Shown here in pieces: positions 44,516 through 52,323 of a DNA stretch of 64,000 nt. Both the position numbers and the translations under genes were made by a program. The notes beneath the pieces are model-generated. The model saw only the letters and a program-made list of their open reading frames with translations. It searched no databases and was not told the origin of the DNA. The stretch covers positions 2,923,029 through 2,987,028 of the forward strand of contig NZ_CH902578.1 in assembly GCF_000152805.1 (NCBI RefSeq). The letters are read 5' to 3'. The stretch is from Maritimibacter alkaliphilus HTCC2654. Its GTDB lineage: Bacteria; Pseudomonadota; Alphaproteobacteria; Rhodobacterales; Rhodobacteraceae. The first letter of the stretch is position 1, and each line of letters begins with the position of its first letter.

Positions 44516-45439
44516 TCAATCCAATGCCTTCATGAGAGTAAAGACCTGCTTACGCATCCAGTTGGCCATCGGTGTGTTGTCTGAACGTTTGTGCCAAATG
44601 CCAATGATCAACGCAGGATCAATCTTCATCGGCGGCTCGAACACACGTAGCCGAAATGTGTCGGCGACTTTCGACGCAAGTTGCGCAGGCACGAGGGCAA
44701 TGAGATCGCTTTCGCTGACCGCTCGGCAGACGCCGCTGAAAACGGGTACGGTCATCGCGACTTGTCGACTTTTCCCGACCCGGTGAAGGGCAGCGTCACC
44801 CATCGCTGCCAGATTGCCTTCAGGAGAAAACAGGACGTGATGAAGCGCGCAGAAGACATCCATTGGCATTTCCATTCCTTCCCCCAATCCCGCGGTGACC
44901 GGATGACCTTCGCGCGCGATCACATAGAACGGAGAATAGAACAAAGGCTCCCGGTTGACCCATTCCGGCAGCGGCAAGTCAGGGATCAACGCGATGTCGG
45001 CGTTGCGCCTTTCAAGACTAGTCACATAGTCGGTCGGAACGAGGTCGACGAGCTGCGCCCTGAGGTGAGGTGCCGATTTTTGTAGGAGATCAGCCAAAGG
45101 CGGCATCAAGAGCTCAGCGAAGAAGTCGCTTGCGGCAATCCTGAAAGTGCCTTTGGCGGTTTGCGGGTCAAAGACGGCCTGGGGGGCAAGCAACGCCTCA
45201 AGGCGTTCCAGCTCCTCTCTCAAACCAGCTTCGATTCCTGCTGCGTAATCAGTGGCAACCAATCGGTTCCCCTGTCGAATGAAGAGCTGGTCACCTAATG
45301 CATGGCGGAGCCGGGAGAGCGCCCCGGAAACGGCCGACTGCGACATCGCCAGCCCCGATGCGGCCTTAACGGTTGAGCCCTCTCGAAAGAGGGCGTCCAG
45401 AACGCGCAGAAGGTTCAGATCGAGTGTCGCGAAATTCAC
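44516..45439 (-). CDS. LysR-family transcriptional regulator (NodD/LeuO-like)
   Basis: A 307-residue regulator. The N-terminus FATLDLNLLRVLDALFREGSTVKAASGLAMSQSAVSGALSRLR-type helix-turn-helix spans about residues 2-65, followed by a substrate-binding domain. The start is a GTG at 45439; no better ATG lies upstream in frame. It is divergent from a cupin-GST operon across 112 bases and is the likely regulator. It is less GC-rich than the core genes, suggesting acquisition. Confidence 0.85.
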   Translation of the reverse strand: MNFATLDLNLLRVLDALFREGSTVKAASGLAMSQSAVSGALSRLRHALGDQLFIRQGNRLVATDYAAGIEAGLREELERLEALLAPQAVFDPQTAKGTFRIAASDFFAELLMPPLADLLQKSAPHLRAQLVDLVPTDYVTSLERRNADIALIPDLPLPEWVNREPLFYSPFYVIAREGHPVTAGLGEGMEMPMDVFCALHHVLFSPEGNLAAMGDAALHRVGKSRQVAMTVPVFSGVCRAVSESDLIALVPAQLASKVADTFRLRVFEPPMKIDPALIIGIWHKRSDNTPMANWMRKQVFTLMKALD

Positions 45440-45454
45440 CTAGGCGATACCCTT

Positions 45455-45480
45455 TATCAGATAATGCGGTTTGCCTGATA
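45455..45480. promoter_or_regulatory. Candidate LysR operator
   Basis: TATCAG-N14-CTGATA is a perfect spaced dyad in the divergent interval, 16 bases before the LysR start and 71 bases before the cupin start. The size and position fit a LysR recognition site serving both promoters. Inferred from symmetry and context. Confidence 0.5.
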
Positions 45481-45551
45481 GGTTGGCTTTCCGGTAAGCT
45501 CGTGTCAACGAAAGCGCTTTCGTTTCAATCCACTGCCCATGGAGAGAAACG

Positions 45552-45995
45552 ATGAAAGATCTGCCCGAAATCGACGGAGCCATCGAATGGCTCGGCGTGC
45601 GGTACAAGACGATCCTGAGCCCTGAAGAAACCAGCGGAGCGATGTCCATCGTGGATAGCTGGTCTCCGGCCGGAAGCGGACCACCACGCCATGTGCACAA
45701 GAACGAAGACGAAACGTTCGTGATTATGACCGGGACCTGCAAGTTCTGGCTGGAAGGTCAGGAGTTCGCGGCGGGCGCGGGCGAGAGTGTGTTTATCCCT
45801 CGGGGCAAGGAGCATACGTTCAAGGTGATCGGAGATGAGCCGTGCCGCCACCTGGTGATCCTCACGCCTGGTGGTTTCGAAGGGTTCTTTAAGGATATGG
45901 CGGATGGCCAGTTCCGCATCCCGGAAGACATGCCAGCTATCGAAGAATCCGCAAAGCGGCACAACATGGCCTTCACCGGCCCACCTCTGGACTGA
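45552..45995 (+). CDS. Cupin-domain protein
   Basis: A 147-residue single-cupin protein. Metal-site motif 1 is PPRHVHKNEDETFVIMTG with two His and a Glu, and motif 2 is near FIPRGKEHTF with a His. Cupins of this size are often dioxygenases, isomerases or quercetinase-like, but no substrate can be named. The start has GGAGAG upstream. Four bases separate it from the GST-like gene. Confidence 0.85.
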   Translation: MKDLPEIDGAIEWLGVRYKTILSPEETSGAMSIVDSWSPAGSGPPRHVHKNEDETFVIMTGTCKFWLEGQEFAAGAGESVFIPRGKEHTFKVIGDEPCRHLVILTPGGFEGFFKDMADGQFRIPEDMPAIEESAKRHNMAFTGPPLD

Positions 45996-45999
45996 CCAA

Positions 46000-46800
46000 A
46001 TGACAGGAAGACATATCGTTTACCACATTCCGGTCTGCCCCTTTTCGCAGCGTCTGGAAATCCTCTTGGCTCTGCGCGGGCAGCAGGACGCGGTCGAGTT
46101 TAGGGTTGTCGACATCACCAAACCGCGCGACCCCGAACTGCTGGCGAAGACACGTGGCACGACCGCATTGCCAGTCCTCGAAACCAGAGACGGACGCATT
46201 CTAAAAGAGAGCCTTGTGATCCTGCGGTATCTTGATGAAGCTTTGGAAGGCCCCATGCTGCGCCGAAGCGACCCGTTAGAACATGCAATTGAATCGATGT
46301 TGATCGCCCGCGAAGGCCCTTTCACGATGGCCGGCTATCTCTTTGTCATGAACCAAGACCGTGCGCGTCGTGGCGAACATCTCGACAATCTCCTGGCACT
46401 TTACAGGGACATCAACGACTTCCTCACCGACCGGAATCCGAAGGGCACGTATCTCTTTGAGGACTTCGGCCTTGCGGAGGCCGTCTTCGCGCCGATGTTC
46501 AAACGTTTCTGGTTCCTGGACTATTACGAAGATTTCGAACTTCCACGAGGAACAGACTACGAGCGCGTGCGGATATGGCGCGACGCTTGCATGGCCCATC
46601 CTAGCACCCATCAGGTGACCGAGGAGCAAATCGTTAAACTCTATTACGACTATGCGCTTGGCGCGGGAAATGGCGCGTTGCCAGAGGGGCGCAATGTATC
46701 CAGCTTCGTTTTCGAACCCAGCTGGCAATCGAGACCGATGCCCCCCAAAGACAAGTATGCAGGCAGCGCCACCGACAGGGACCTCGGACTTGTAGCCTGA
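46000..46800 (+). CDS. Glutathione S-transferase family protein
   Basis: A 266-residue thioredoxin-fold transferase. The N-terminal domain has HIPVCPFSQRLEILLAL, with a CPFS motif in the position of the redox or glutathione site, and LPVLETRDGRILKESLVILRYLDE. A long helical domain follows to the end, longer than the usual ~210 residues. It forms an operon with the cupin gene, opposite a LysR gene, a common arrangement for aromatic or electrophile detoxification. Confidence 0.82.
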   Translation: MTGRHIVYHIPVCPFSQRLEILLALRGQQDAVEFRVVDITKPRDPELLAKTRGTTALPVLETRDGRILKESLVILRYLDEALEGPMLRRSDPLEHAIESMLIAREGPFTMAGYLFVMNQDRARRGEHLDNLLALYRDINDFLTDRNPKGTYLFEDFGLAEAVFAPMFKRFWFLDYYEDFELPRGTDYERVRIWRDACMAHPSTHQVTEEQIVKLYYDYALGAGNGALPEGRNVSSFVFEPSWQSRPMPPKDKYAGSATDRDLGLVA

Positions 46801-46949
46801 GCCAACGTATTGAAGGCAGCTTACAATCCTGACGTTCGTGTGAATTGCAGCAACAAGCAAATCAGAACTGGCGGTCGCGGTGAGCACCATCACCAGCGAG
46901 AATGGGCCGGAACTGGCCGTTGTGCGCGGCTGGGTATCTGCCGGGAAAG

Positions 46950-47010
46950 TGGACCGAACTCCCTTGGCCTAGGAGCGCCTTCGACCACTCGAGTGCGTCT
47001 CCGCCGAGCC
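46950..47010 (-). other. tRNA-Ser-like 5' fragment, possible att site
   Basis: On the minus strand CGAGTGGTCGAAGGCGCTCC is followed by TAGGCC and then AAGGGAGT. This resembles the D-arm and part of the anticodon arm of a bacterial tRNA-Ser. The anticodon loop is altered, and the variable arm, T-arm (TTCGAATC) and CCA end are missing, so this is not a functional tRNA. It lies about 320 bases before the integrase gene, where an attachment remnant is expected. The rest of 46801-47333 is non-coding in my reading. Confidence 0.4.
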
Positions 47011-47124
47011 GTTTTCGGATCAAGTCTAAGGATAACAAAGGCTTCTTTGGCCGAGAAAACAGAGACTGATAACGCCAAATTTGCGGGTTTCAATGGATCT
47101 TGCCGCGGCCGACACGCAGAATTG

Positions 47125-47160
47125 GTGCAGAGTGTGTGCAGAGTGTTCTTAGGGTGTTCT
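47125..47160. repeat. 11-bp direct repeats upstream of the integrase gene
   Basis: GTGCAGAGTGT occurs twice in perfect tandem (47125-47146). The next 11 bases (TCTTAGGGTGT) end again in GTGT, and GTGTTCT recurs at 11-base spacing. Such phased repeats between an attachment region and an integrase gene are candidate arm-type integrase or excisionase sites. Confidence 0.5.
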
Positions 47161-47333
47161 AAATTGATCCGGTGCGCGACATGATGTGACGCGACGCAGA
47201 TCTCTTGTCGTTCAGGGGTCTCTTCGGTCGCTGGCGGCGCAAATTCCTATGCGAATAGCACTTCAGTTACCAACTTGAGGTTCGTAGTTCTTGTCAATGC
47301 GCTTAGGATCGGCCTCGGGGAGGTCGCGATTCC

Positions 47334-48308
47334 ATGACTGCTCGGGAGCAACTTCAGACTGAACGGGATGAAACTGTCATTCGGCTGCTTAAGACGACGA
47401 TGTCGTCGCGGGCCGAACTCATCGCTGAGTATGAACGCCGTTCTGTGGAAGCATTCGCGCCAAGTACGCGCAGAAACTATCTGCAGATGATCAAGTTGTT
47501 CCGCGGTTGGTGTGCTGCCAATTCATTCGAGAGCGAACCCCCGGTCCATCCTTCTGTCATTGCCGCATACGTGGATGACATGGGCGGCAAGATCAGAGCG
47601 TCTACAATCGAGACCCGCCTGTGGGCCATCAACGAGATGCATAGAGCGCGCTTTCTCGCGCCACCGTGTCAGCACAGGCTAGTTGAGCTTGCGCTGAAAG
47701 CCGTAAAGCGCAGATACGGTGCGGGTCACCGCCAAGCCCCTCCTTTGGGGAAAAGGGAGGTCATGCACGCAATTGGCTCCCTTGGCTGCTCAAGGATCGA
47801 AGTCAGAGACAGAGCTGTCCTTTGGGTGGCAACAGATAGCTGGTGCCGCGCGTCCGAACTTGTTGCGCTTCGGGTTCAGGACATCTGTCCTCAAGAGGAC
47901 GGGACAAGCCTGCTCTACATTGCCAAATCAAAGACAGACCAGTTTGGAGAAGGCGCATATGCATTCCTATCACGACGGGGGACCGAGGCGGCGAAGGCCT
48001 GGGTCGATCTTGCCTGCCTGAAGCCGTCGGACCCCCTGTTCACCAAGTCGCAGGCCCAAGCGAAGGTTGGTCCCTTGGACGCAGCTACGATTTCTCGGAT
48101 CATCAAACGGTGTACCGGCCGAAACGATGTGTCAGCTCACAGCACACGCGTTGGTGGCGTGCAGGATGCATTGAAGCTCGGCTGTGATCTCTCATCTATC
48201 ATGGTTGCCGGTCGCTGGACCTCTCCAGAGATGCCCGCGCGATACGGGAGGAGGCTGCTGGCAAGTCAGTCTGCTGCGGCTAAGGTTTCTGCAGCTTTCT
48301 CCGATTGA
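47334..48308 (+). CDS. Tyrosine-family integrase/recombinase
   Basis: A 324-residue site-specific recombinase. The core-binding domain is near residues 25-125. The catalytic set in the C-terminal half is R172 (SWCRASELVAL), K200 (SKTDQ), H269 and R272 (HSTRVGG), W295 (AGRWTSPEM, Trp in the second His position as in Cre) and nucleophile Y304 (PARYGRR). All are intact, so it should be active. The start at 47334 gives the complete N-terminus. It is convergent with the XRE gene. Confidence 0.93.
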   Translation: MTAREQLQTERDETVIRLLKTTMSSRAELIAEYERRSVEAFAPSTRRNYLQMIKLFRGWCAANSFESEPPVHPSVIAAYVDDMGGKIRASTIETRLWAINEMHRARFLAPPCQHRLVELALKAVKRRYGAGHRQAPPLGKREVMHAIGSLGCSRIEVRDRAVLWVATDSWCRASELVALRVQDICPQEDGTSLLYIAKSKTDQFGEGAYAFLSRRGTEAAKAWVDLACLKPSDPLFTKSQAQAKVGPLDAATISRIIKRCTGRNDVSAHSTRVGGVQDALKLGCDLSSIMVAGRWTSPEMPARYGRRLLASQSAAAKVSAAFSD

Positions 48309-48312
48309 GACA

Positions 48313-48675
48313 TTAGTCTTTCGGTGAATTGTCCGTCCCTCGAGAAATCGCGCGAACGAATCGAATAAGCTCCAACTTGAGTTTCGGTTCTAACATCAAG
48401 ATGTCTCTCATCAGTCGAGCGTCGCTCGGTTCTGCGTCCTTTTCTGAAATTGGAAGTTCAACGCCGTCGGGCAAGAAGCTCGACATCGGGACCGCTAGCG
48501 CCTTGGAGATCATCCAAAGCCTAGACCCGGAAACGCGATTGGCGGCTGTTTCATATTTTTGAAGCTGCTGAAACTTCACGCCTATCAGGATCGAAAGCTC
48601 TTTCTGTGTGAGTCCCGCGGCGACTCTTTCTTCGCGGATTCGGCGACCGATAAATACATCTATAGGGTGTTTCAT
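48313..48675 (-). CDS. XRE-family helix-turn-helix regulator (putative prophage repressor)
   Basis: A 120-residue regulator. The helix-turn-helix is near residues 12-66 (IGRRIREERVAAGLTQKELSI, then GVKFQQLQKYETAANRV). The C-terminal half is short and helical, without a LexA-like self-cleavage domain. The start at 48675 (MKHPIDV) fits the domain; an upstream in-frame ATG at 48768 is not supported. Its location beside the integrase suggests a lysogeny repressor, although chromosomal relatives exist. Confidence 0.75.
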   Translation of the reverse strand: MKHPIDVFIGRRIREERVAAGLTQKELSILIGVKFQQLQKYETAANRVSGSRLWMISKALAVPMSSFLPDGVELPISEKDAEPSDARLMRDILMLEPKLKLELIRFVRAISRGTDNSPKD

Positions 48676-48992
48676 TTGCCAACCTTGCGCCAAATACGCG
48701 ACCTTGGGAAGCGCAAGAACGCGTACCGAACTGACCGTCCTAGATTTTTGCAGTGAGCGCAAAACCAAAGCTTGGAGTTGGGGGCTTGCCTGCTAGGCGG
48801 ACAGGAGTGAACGCGGCCGACAATCCCACGGCAGGCGATACTAGAACTAGCCGTTGTCGACCAAGTCAGTCTGGCATTCCTGTGTGGGTTGTAATCCCCC
48901 CAAAGCCACTACAGTAGATGTTCTGATGATACTCAGCGTCCGAGACACCGCGACGTTGTTGGTGATGAACGTCCTTCAAATTGGCAATTGAG

Positions 48993-49021
48993 TTGACTGT
49001 CTCCGTGGGAAAATGTACTCG
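48993..49021 (+). promoter_or_regulatory. Possible promoter of the Cache-HAMP gene
   Basis: TTGACT and TACTCG are separated by 17 bases and end 90 bases before the start codon at 49111. The sequence is a fair sigma-70-like match in an otherwise gene-free 435-base interval (48676-49110). A small minus-strand reading frame there (48866-49048) is not supported. Confidence 0.35.
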
Positions 49022-49110
49022 CCGGTTATTTTTTGCGGCAGTGGCCAAACAATTGCCCCAATCTTTGGCAAAAGTTCAAGAAGCACACACTGGCTCGAGC
49101 GGAGGTTAGC

Positions 49111-50199
49111 ATGGGCAGTCACAGATCGTCGCACCCGCGTATCTTCCATGCGCTTCTAGGTAGTGCAGCTGTTGCTTTCTTCTTGATCGCGATCGGTCTT
49201 GCTATGCCCACGAAGAATCGTCTCGAGACCCTCGAGTACCAAGCGCAATCGAAAGCCGCTCTGCATGCTGCGGCGTCGCTACAAGTGTCTGTTTCGTCCC
49301 TTATTGCACGTGAATGGGAAAGCCTTGGAAGTTTTGGAGTTCTGGTTGATGTGAAAAACCCGTCGTCCGCCCGCCAAGTCTCGGATGCAGCCAATAGAGC
49401 TTCAAAGGGTATTCTTTGGGCAGGCGTTGTTGGATTGGATGGTGTTGTCGTTGCCGGCAGCGATGGGCTGCGGGAGGGCGAAGACGTCTCGTCTCGGCAA
49501 TGGTTCCTGAGCGGACTTCACGGAGTTCGCATCGGAAACGTCTATACCCCCCAAAATGACAAAGACGGGATAGGCCAACGCTTTAACATGTCGCGGCCGA
49601 TGCTCAATGACGCGGGCGATGTAGTCGGTGTTGCTGTCTACACGATGCGATTTGATTGGATTACGAACCACATCGCAGCTAGCGCGAACGCCATGGAAGT
49701 TGAGTTCGGCATTCTTGACCGACGCGGTGACGCGCTGGCCGACTATGCTGGCTTCCAGGATGATCCGATGGTCCAGGAATTGAGACGTCTTGCCTTGCTA
49801 GGTTCAAGCCGGACTTCCCATAATGTTGGTTCAGATAGCGCATTCGTCGGCGCTTTGATGCCCAACTTCGTGCAAGGCGATGTGCCCGAATTCGGTTGGA
49901 GCTTGATCGTACGCCTGCCGTCTATGCCGGAACAGAGCATTATGGGCACTGCTTGGAACTCCCTGGTGTTCATCTTGGGCGGTGCGTTCGTGATAATCGC
50001 GGCGGTCGCCTATCTTTTCGCGGCGCATTTCCTCAGGCCGATTTCCGCTCTGGTCGACACCGCCGACAATATCGCTCGTGGCGTTCCGACTTACCCCACC
50101 GAGGATGACAGTTCCCATGAAGCGATCATGCTGTCTGGAGCCTTGGCTCGCATACAAACGACGATAGCCTCGCTCGAGTTCAAGGCCAAAGGTACTTGA
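49111..50199 (+). CDS. Cache-domain membrane sensor with HAMP but no output domain
   Basis: A 362-residue protein: membrane helix 1 at about 11-32, a periplasmic double-Cache-like domain at about 40-275 (GLDGVVVAGSDGLREGEDVSSRQWF, IGQRFNMSRPMLNDAGDVVGVAVYT), helix 2 at about 284-306 and a HAMP segment (RPISALVDTADNIARG) to the end. Chemoreceptors and sensor kinases of this build continue into a signalling domain; this one stops about 54 residues after the second helix. The start at 49111 has GGAGG. It is flanked by its own promoter-like and terminator sequences. Confidence 0.8.
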   Translation: MGSHRSSHPRIFHALLGSAAVAFFLIAIGLAMPTKNRLETLEYQAQSKAALHAAASLQVSVSSLIAREWESLGSFGVLVDVKNPSSARQVSDAANRASKGILWAGVVGLDGVVVAGSDGLREGEDVSSRQWFLSGLHGVRIGNVYTPQNDKDGIGQRFNMSRPMLNDAGDVVGVAVYTMRFDWITNHIAASANAMEVEFGILDRRGDALADYAGFQDDPMVQELRRLALLGSSRTSHNVGSDSAFVGALMPNFVQGDVPEFGWSLIVRLPSMPEQSIMGTAWNSLVFILGGAFVIIAAVAYLFAAHFLRPISALVDTADNIARGVPTYPTEDDSSHEAIMLSGALARIQTTIASLEFKAKGT

Positions 50200-50224
50200 A
50201 GCCCCGACACGGTTGTCAACGTGG

Positions 50225-50254
50225 ACCCGCGCGGTTAGTCCGTGCGGGTTTTTT
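50225..50254 (+). terminator. Intrinsic terminator after the Cache-HAMP gene
   Basis: Stem ACCCGC-g-CGG / CCG-t-GCGGGT (50225-50249) is followed by six T residues. It lies 25 bases after the stop and also closes the convergent phage late operon region. Confidence 0.9.
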
Positions 50255-50266
50255 GCCCTTGATCAG

Positions 50267-50899
50267 TCACTCCAACTGCTTGATCGCAAACGGAATCGGC
50301 TCGTTTTGATACTCGAGCGGTGGCTCACCCTCGATCCAGCCAGGGCAGTGCGTGTATCTCGCGATGAACGTGAAATTCGCGTCCGGCTGCAGCCCGGTCG
50401 GTGTGATCACCGTGACGAAGGTGTCTTCCCAGGTCAGTCCAATGTTGCGCCCGGCCGGCGGGTCGACGCGCTCGGCATGGGCGAAGATCTCCGACCGCGG
50501 GTTCACGAATCCCCATTCGACTGAGCCTGGCACAATCTGGCATTCCTTCGCAGGCTCGAGGCGGCGGATTCGGAGCTTGATGCGGCAGGGCTCGCCCTCT
50601 TCACAGAAGCCAGCCACCGGCCGCGTGCTTACCCTGGACACCTCGAACACCTTGCGCGGCTGCGTCAGTCGGCGCACCGTCGTCTCGACCGCCTCGATCC
50701 GTTCGCCCTGCTTCTGGATTTCACGCGGCATTGTCCCCATGCCGACCAGCCAGTCGCGCGCAGGCTCCCAGACGAGAGCGGTGGTCAGAGCCACGAAACC
50801 CGTGATGACGATCGTCAGAAACTGCCGGAAGGCGAACTTGATCGCCTCGTCTTTCATCCATGCCTTTCGCGGCATTGGGTTACCGTTCTCACCCGTCAT
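50267..50899 (-). CDS. Phage hypothetical membrane protein at the end of the lysis module
   Basis: A 210-residue protein with one N-terminal membrane helix (about 27-45), a short coiled-coil-like stretch near residues 58-75, then a beta-rich domain with four Cys (CEEGEPC, ECQIV and HCPGW). Topology suggests the C-terminal domain is periplasmic. Its ATG lies inside the end of the Rz1-like gene. No family recognised. Confidence 0.6.
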   Translation of the reverse strand: MTGENGNPMPRKAWMKDEAIKFAFRQFLTIVITGFVALTTALVWEPARDWLVGMGTMPREIQKQGERIEAVETTVRRLTQPRKVFEVSRVSTRPVAGFCEEGEPCRIKLRIRRLEPAKECQIVPGSVEWGFVNPRSEIFAHAERVDPPAGRNIGLTWEDTFVTVITPTGLQPDANFTFIARYTHCPGWIEGEPPLEYQNEPIPFAIKQLE

Positions 50900-51113
50900 G
50901 CGTCACCAGTCCCTTGATCGCTTCAATTTTGTCGTTGGCCGTGTCCAGCCCCGCCCGCAGGCGCAGCGCACACTCGCCGAGCGCACGTTCCGTCGTGCCG
51001 GCGGCGCAGCGCACGATCACAGGTTCGAGCAGGGTCGGCGGGATCGGCTGGCGGGCAACCGTGGTTTCACCGCACGCTGTCAAGAACAGCGCGGCCATAA
51101 TCGGATAGCGCAT
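50889..51113 (-). CDS. Rz1-like outer-membrane spanin lipoprotein
   Basis: A 74-residue lipoprotein with the lipobox LTAC at residues 12-15 (MRYPIMAALFLTAC) and a short Pro-containing mature part. It begins inside the 3' end of the Rz-like gene in another frame, the classic overlapping Rz/Rz1 arrangement. Together they fuse inner and outer membranes at lysis. The start at 51113 gives the signal peptide directly. Confidence 0.8.
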   Translation of the reverse strand: MRYPIMAALFLTACGETTVARQPIPPTLLEPVIVRCAAGTTERALGECALRLRAGLDTANDKIEAIKGLVTHDG

Positions 51114-51354
51114 CGTCGGCCCCTTCCAGTTCCGCGAACTCGTCGATCCGCGCCTCGAGCGCGGCGTTTCGTGCCTGCTCGGCGCGCAGCTGATCGTTAG
51201 CGACCCGCGCCGCTTCACGGTAATTCTCGATCGTCGCCTCGGCCCCGCGCAGATCCGCGCGCAGAGCGGCATTCCGGGTCGTCAGGTGGTAGATCAGCCA
51301 CCCTGCCGCCAGAGCGGCCGCAAGAGCGCCGAGGATGAGCGGCAGGCGGGTCAC
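51067..51354 (-). CDS. Rz-like inner-membrane spanin
   Basis: A 95-residue protein with one N-terminal membrane helix (about 5-24, LILGALAAALAAGWLIYHL) and a periplasmic coiled coil (TRNAALRADLRGAEATIENY to IDEFAELEG). The GTG start at 51354 overlaps the endolysin stop by four bases. It is paired with the embedded Rz1-like gene. Confidence 0.8.
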   Translation of the reverse strand: MTRLPLILGALAAALAAGWLIYHLTTRNAALRADLRGAEATIENYREAARVANDQLRAEQARNAALEARIDEFAELEGADDALSDYGRAVLDSVR

Positions 51355-52295
51355 CACCGCAACTCGACAGGGAAGATCAGTAGATCCCCGCGTGCGACCG
51401 CAGCTGAGGCATTCCACCACGCGACGATGGGCTCCTCGCGTTTCCTCAATCCCACCTGGTTCGCGACAGAGACCCCCGCCATGCAGTCGACCCATTCCTT
51501 GCCCCGCCGGATCTGAAGTCCGGGTAGCGGGCGCCCAGCCTGCTTGTGGAACCAGGTCATCGCGTCACAGGCGCCCTCGATCCACCCGGCATTCAGCCGC
51601 TTGATGGCCGTCGACCGCTGGGCGGCACCGCCCCCGATGTTCAGCGTCCAGCTGGTGAAGGCGCAGTCGCGCGGCGTGTTGAGCCGGGTGCGCCGCGACT
51701 CTTCGGTCAACGCTTTCATGTAGAAGGTTCGGTAGAGCCGCATGTGCTCGTCGAGGAGATCCATCGCCTGTTCCATCGTGATCACCATCCCCATCGTGAC
51801 GGGCTTGCCGTCAATGTGGGTCGCGCCGACGCCGATGGTCGGTCGATCGTCCGGCGTCGGCATGTATGCCTCGAGGCGCACCCCCTCGTACTCCACGATC
51901 TTCAGGCGGCAATAGGCGAACGTCTTGGCCTCGGTCACGTTCGGACTCAACAGCGCGGCCTGCGTGACCTTGGCGGGCGCCGGGGCCTCGCTCATGGCCT
52001 CGGCGCGCGATCCGTAGAGCGTGGCGGCGGCGGTGACCCCGATCGCGAGCGCGTACTTGACCAGCGTGCGGATCCACCGACCCCGATCGCCGCGACGCGC
52101 GGCAATGCCCTGATCTCGGCCGCGCAGTGCAAGGGCCAGTACGATGAACACGAGGATCCCCCAGGACAGAGGCACGGGGTTCAGGTTCCCCACCGCAACG
52201 AAGGTGATCGCGAGCAGCGCGACCCCGGCGAGGATCGCGAAAATCATTGAGTCGGCGTGCAAGAGCAGCCGCAGCCAGGTCGGGGTCTGTTTCAT
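51351..52295 (-). CDS. Phage endolysin (GH24-like lysozyme) with holin-like N-terminal membrane module
   Basis: A 314-residue protein in two parts. Residues 1-100 hold three hydrophobic helices (about 17-36, 42-58, 79-95), the last like a signal anchor ending in AEA. Residues about 125-314 are a T4/P21-type lysozyme: catalytic Glu137 in YEGVRLEAY, Asp149/150 and Thr153 in PTIGVGAT. The membrane module could hold the enzyme until triggering, or combine holin and endolysin in one chain. No separate holin gene is seen nearby. Confidence 0.78.
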   Translation of the reverse strand: MKQTPTWLRLLLHADSMIFAILAGVALLAITFVAVGNLNPVPLSWGILVFIVLALALRGRDQGIAARRGDRGRWIRTLVKYALAIGVTAAATLYGSRAEAMSEAPAPAKVTQAALLSPNVTEAKTFAYCRLKIVEYEGVRLEAYMPTPDDRPTIGVGATHIDGKPVTMGMVITMEQAMDLLDEHMRLYRTFYMKALTEESRRTRLNTPRDCAFTSWTLNIGGGAAQRSTAIKRLNAGWIEGACDAMTWFHKQAGRPLPGLQIRRGKEWVDCMAGVSVANQVGLRKREEPIVAWWNASAAVARGDLLIFPVELRW

Positions 52296-52323
52296 GGGTT
52301 TCTCCTTGTGCGAGAGGTGCCGG

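Noticed and set aside
44351-44584. Small rightward frame between gph and the LysR gene
   Set aside because: No ribosome site, no family pattern, and it overlaps the LysR 3' end.
46950-47010. Functional tRNA-Ser gene
   Set aside because: The D-arm matches, but the anticodon loop lacks U33, and there is no T-arm with TTCGA and no acceptor pairing. At best it is a remnant.
48866-49048. 60-residue leftward frame between the XRE and Cache-HAMP genes
   Set aside because: No ribosome site and no recognisable motif; it overlaps the likely promoter region of the Cache-HAMP gene.
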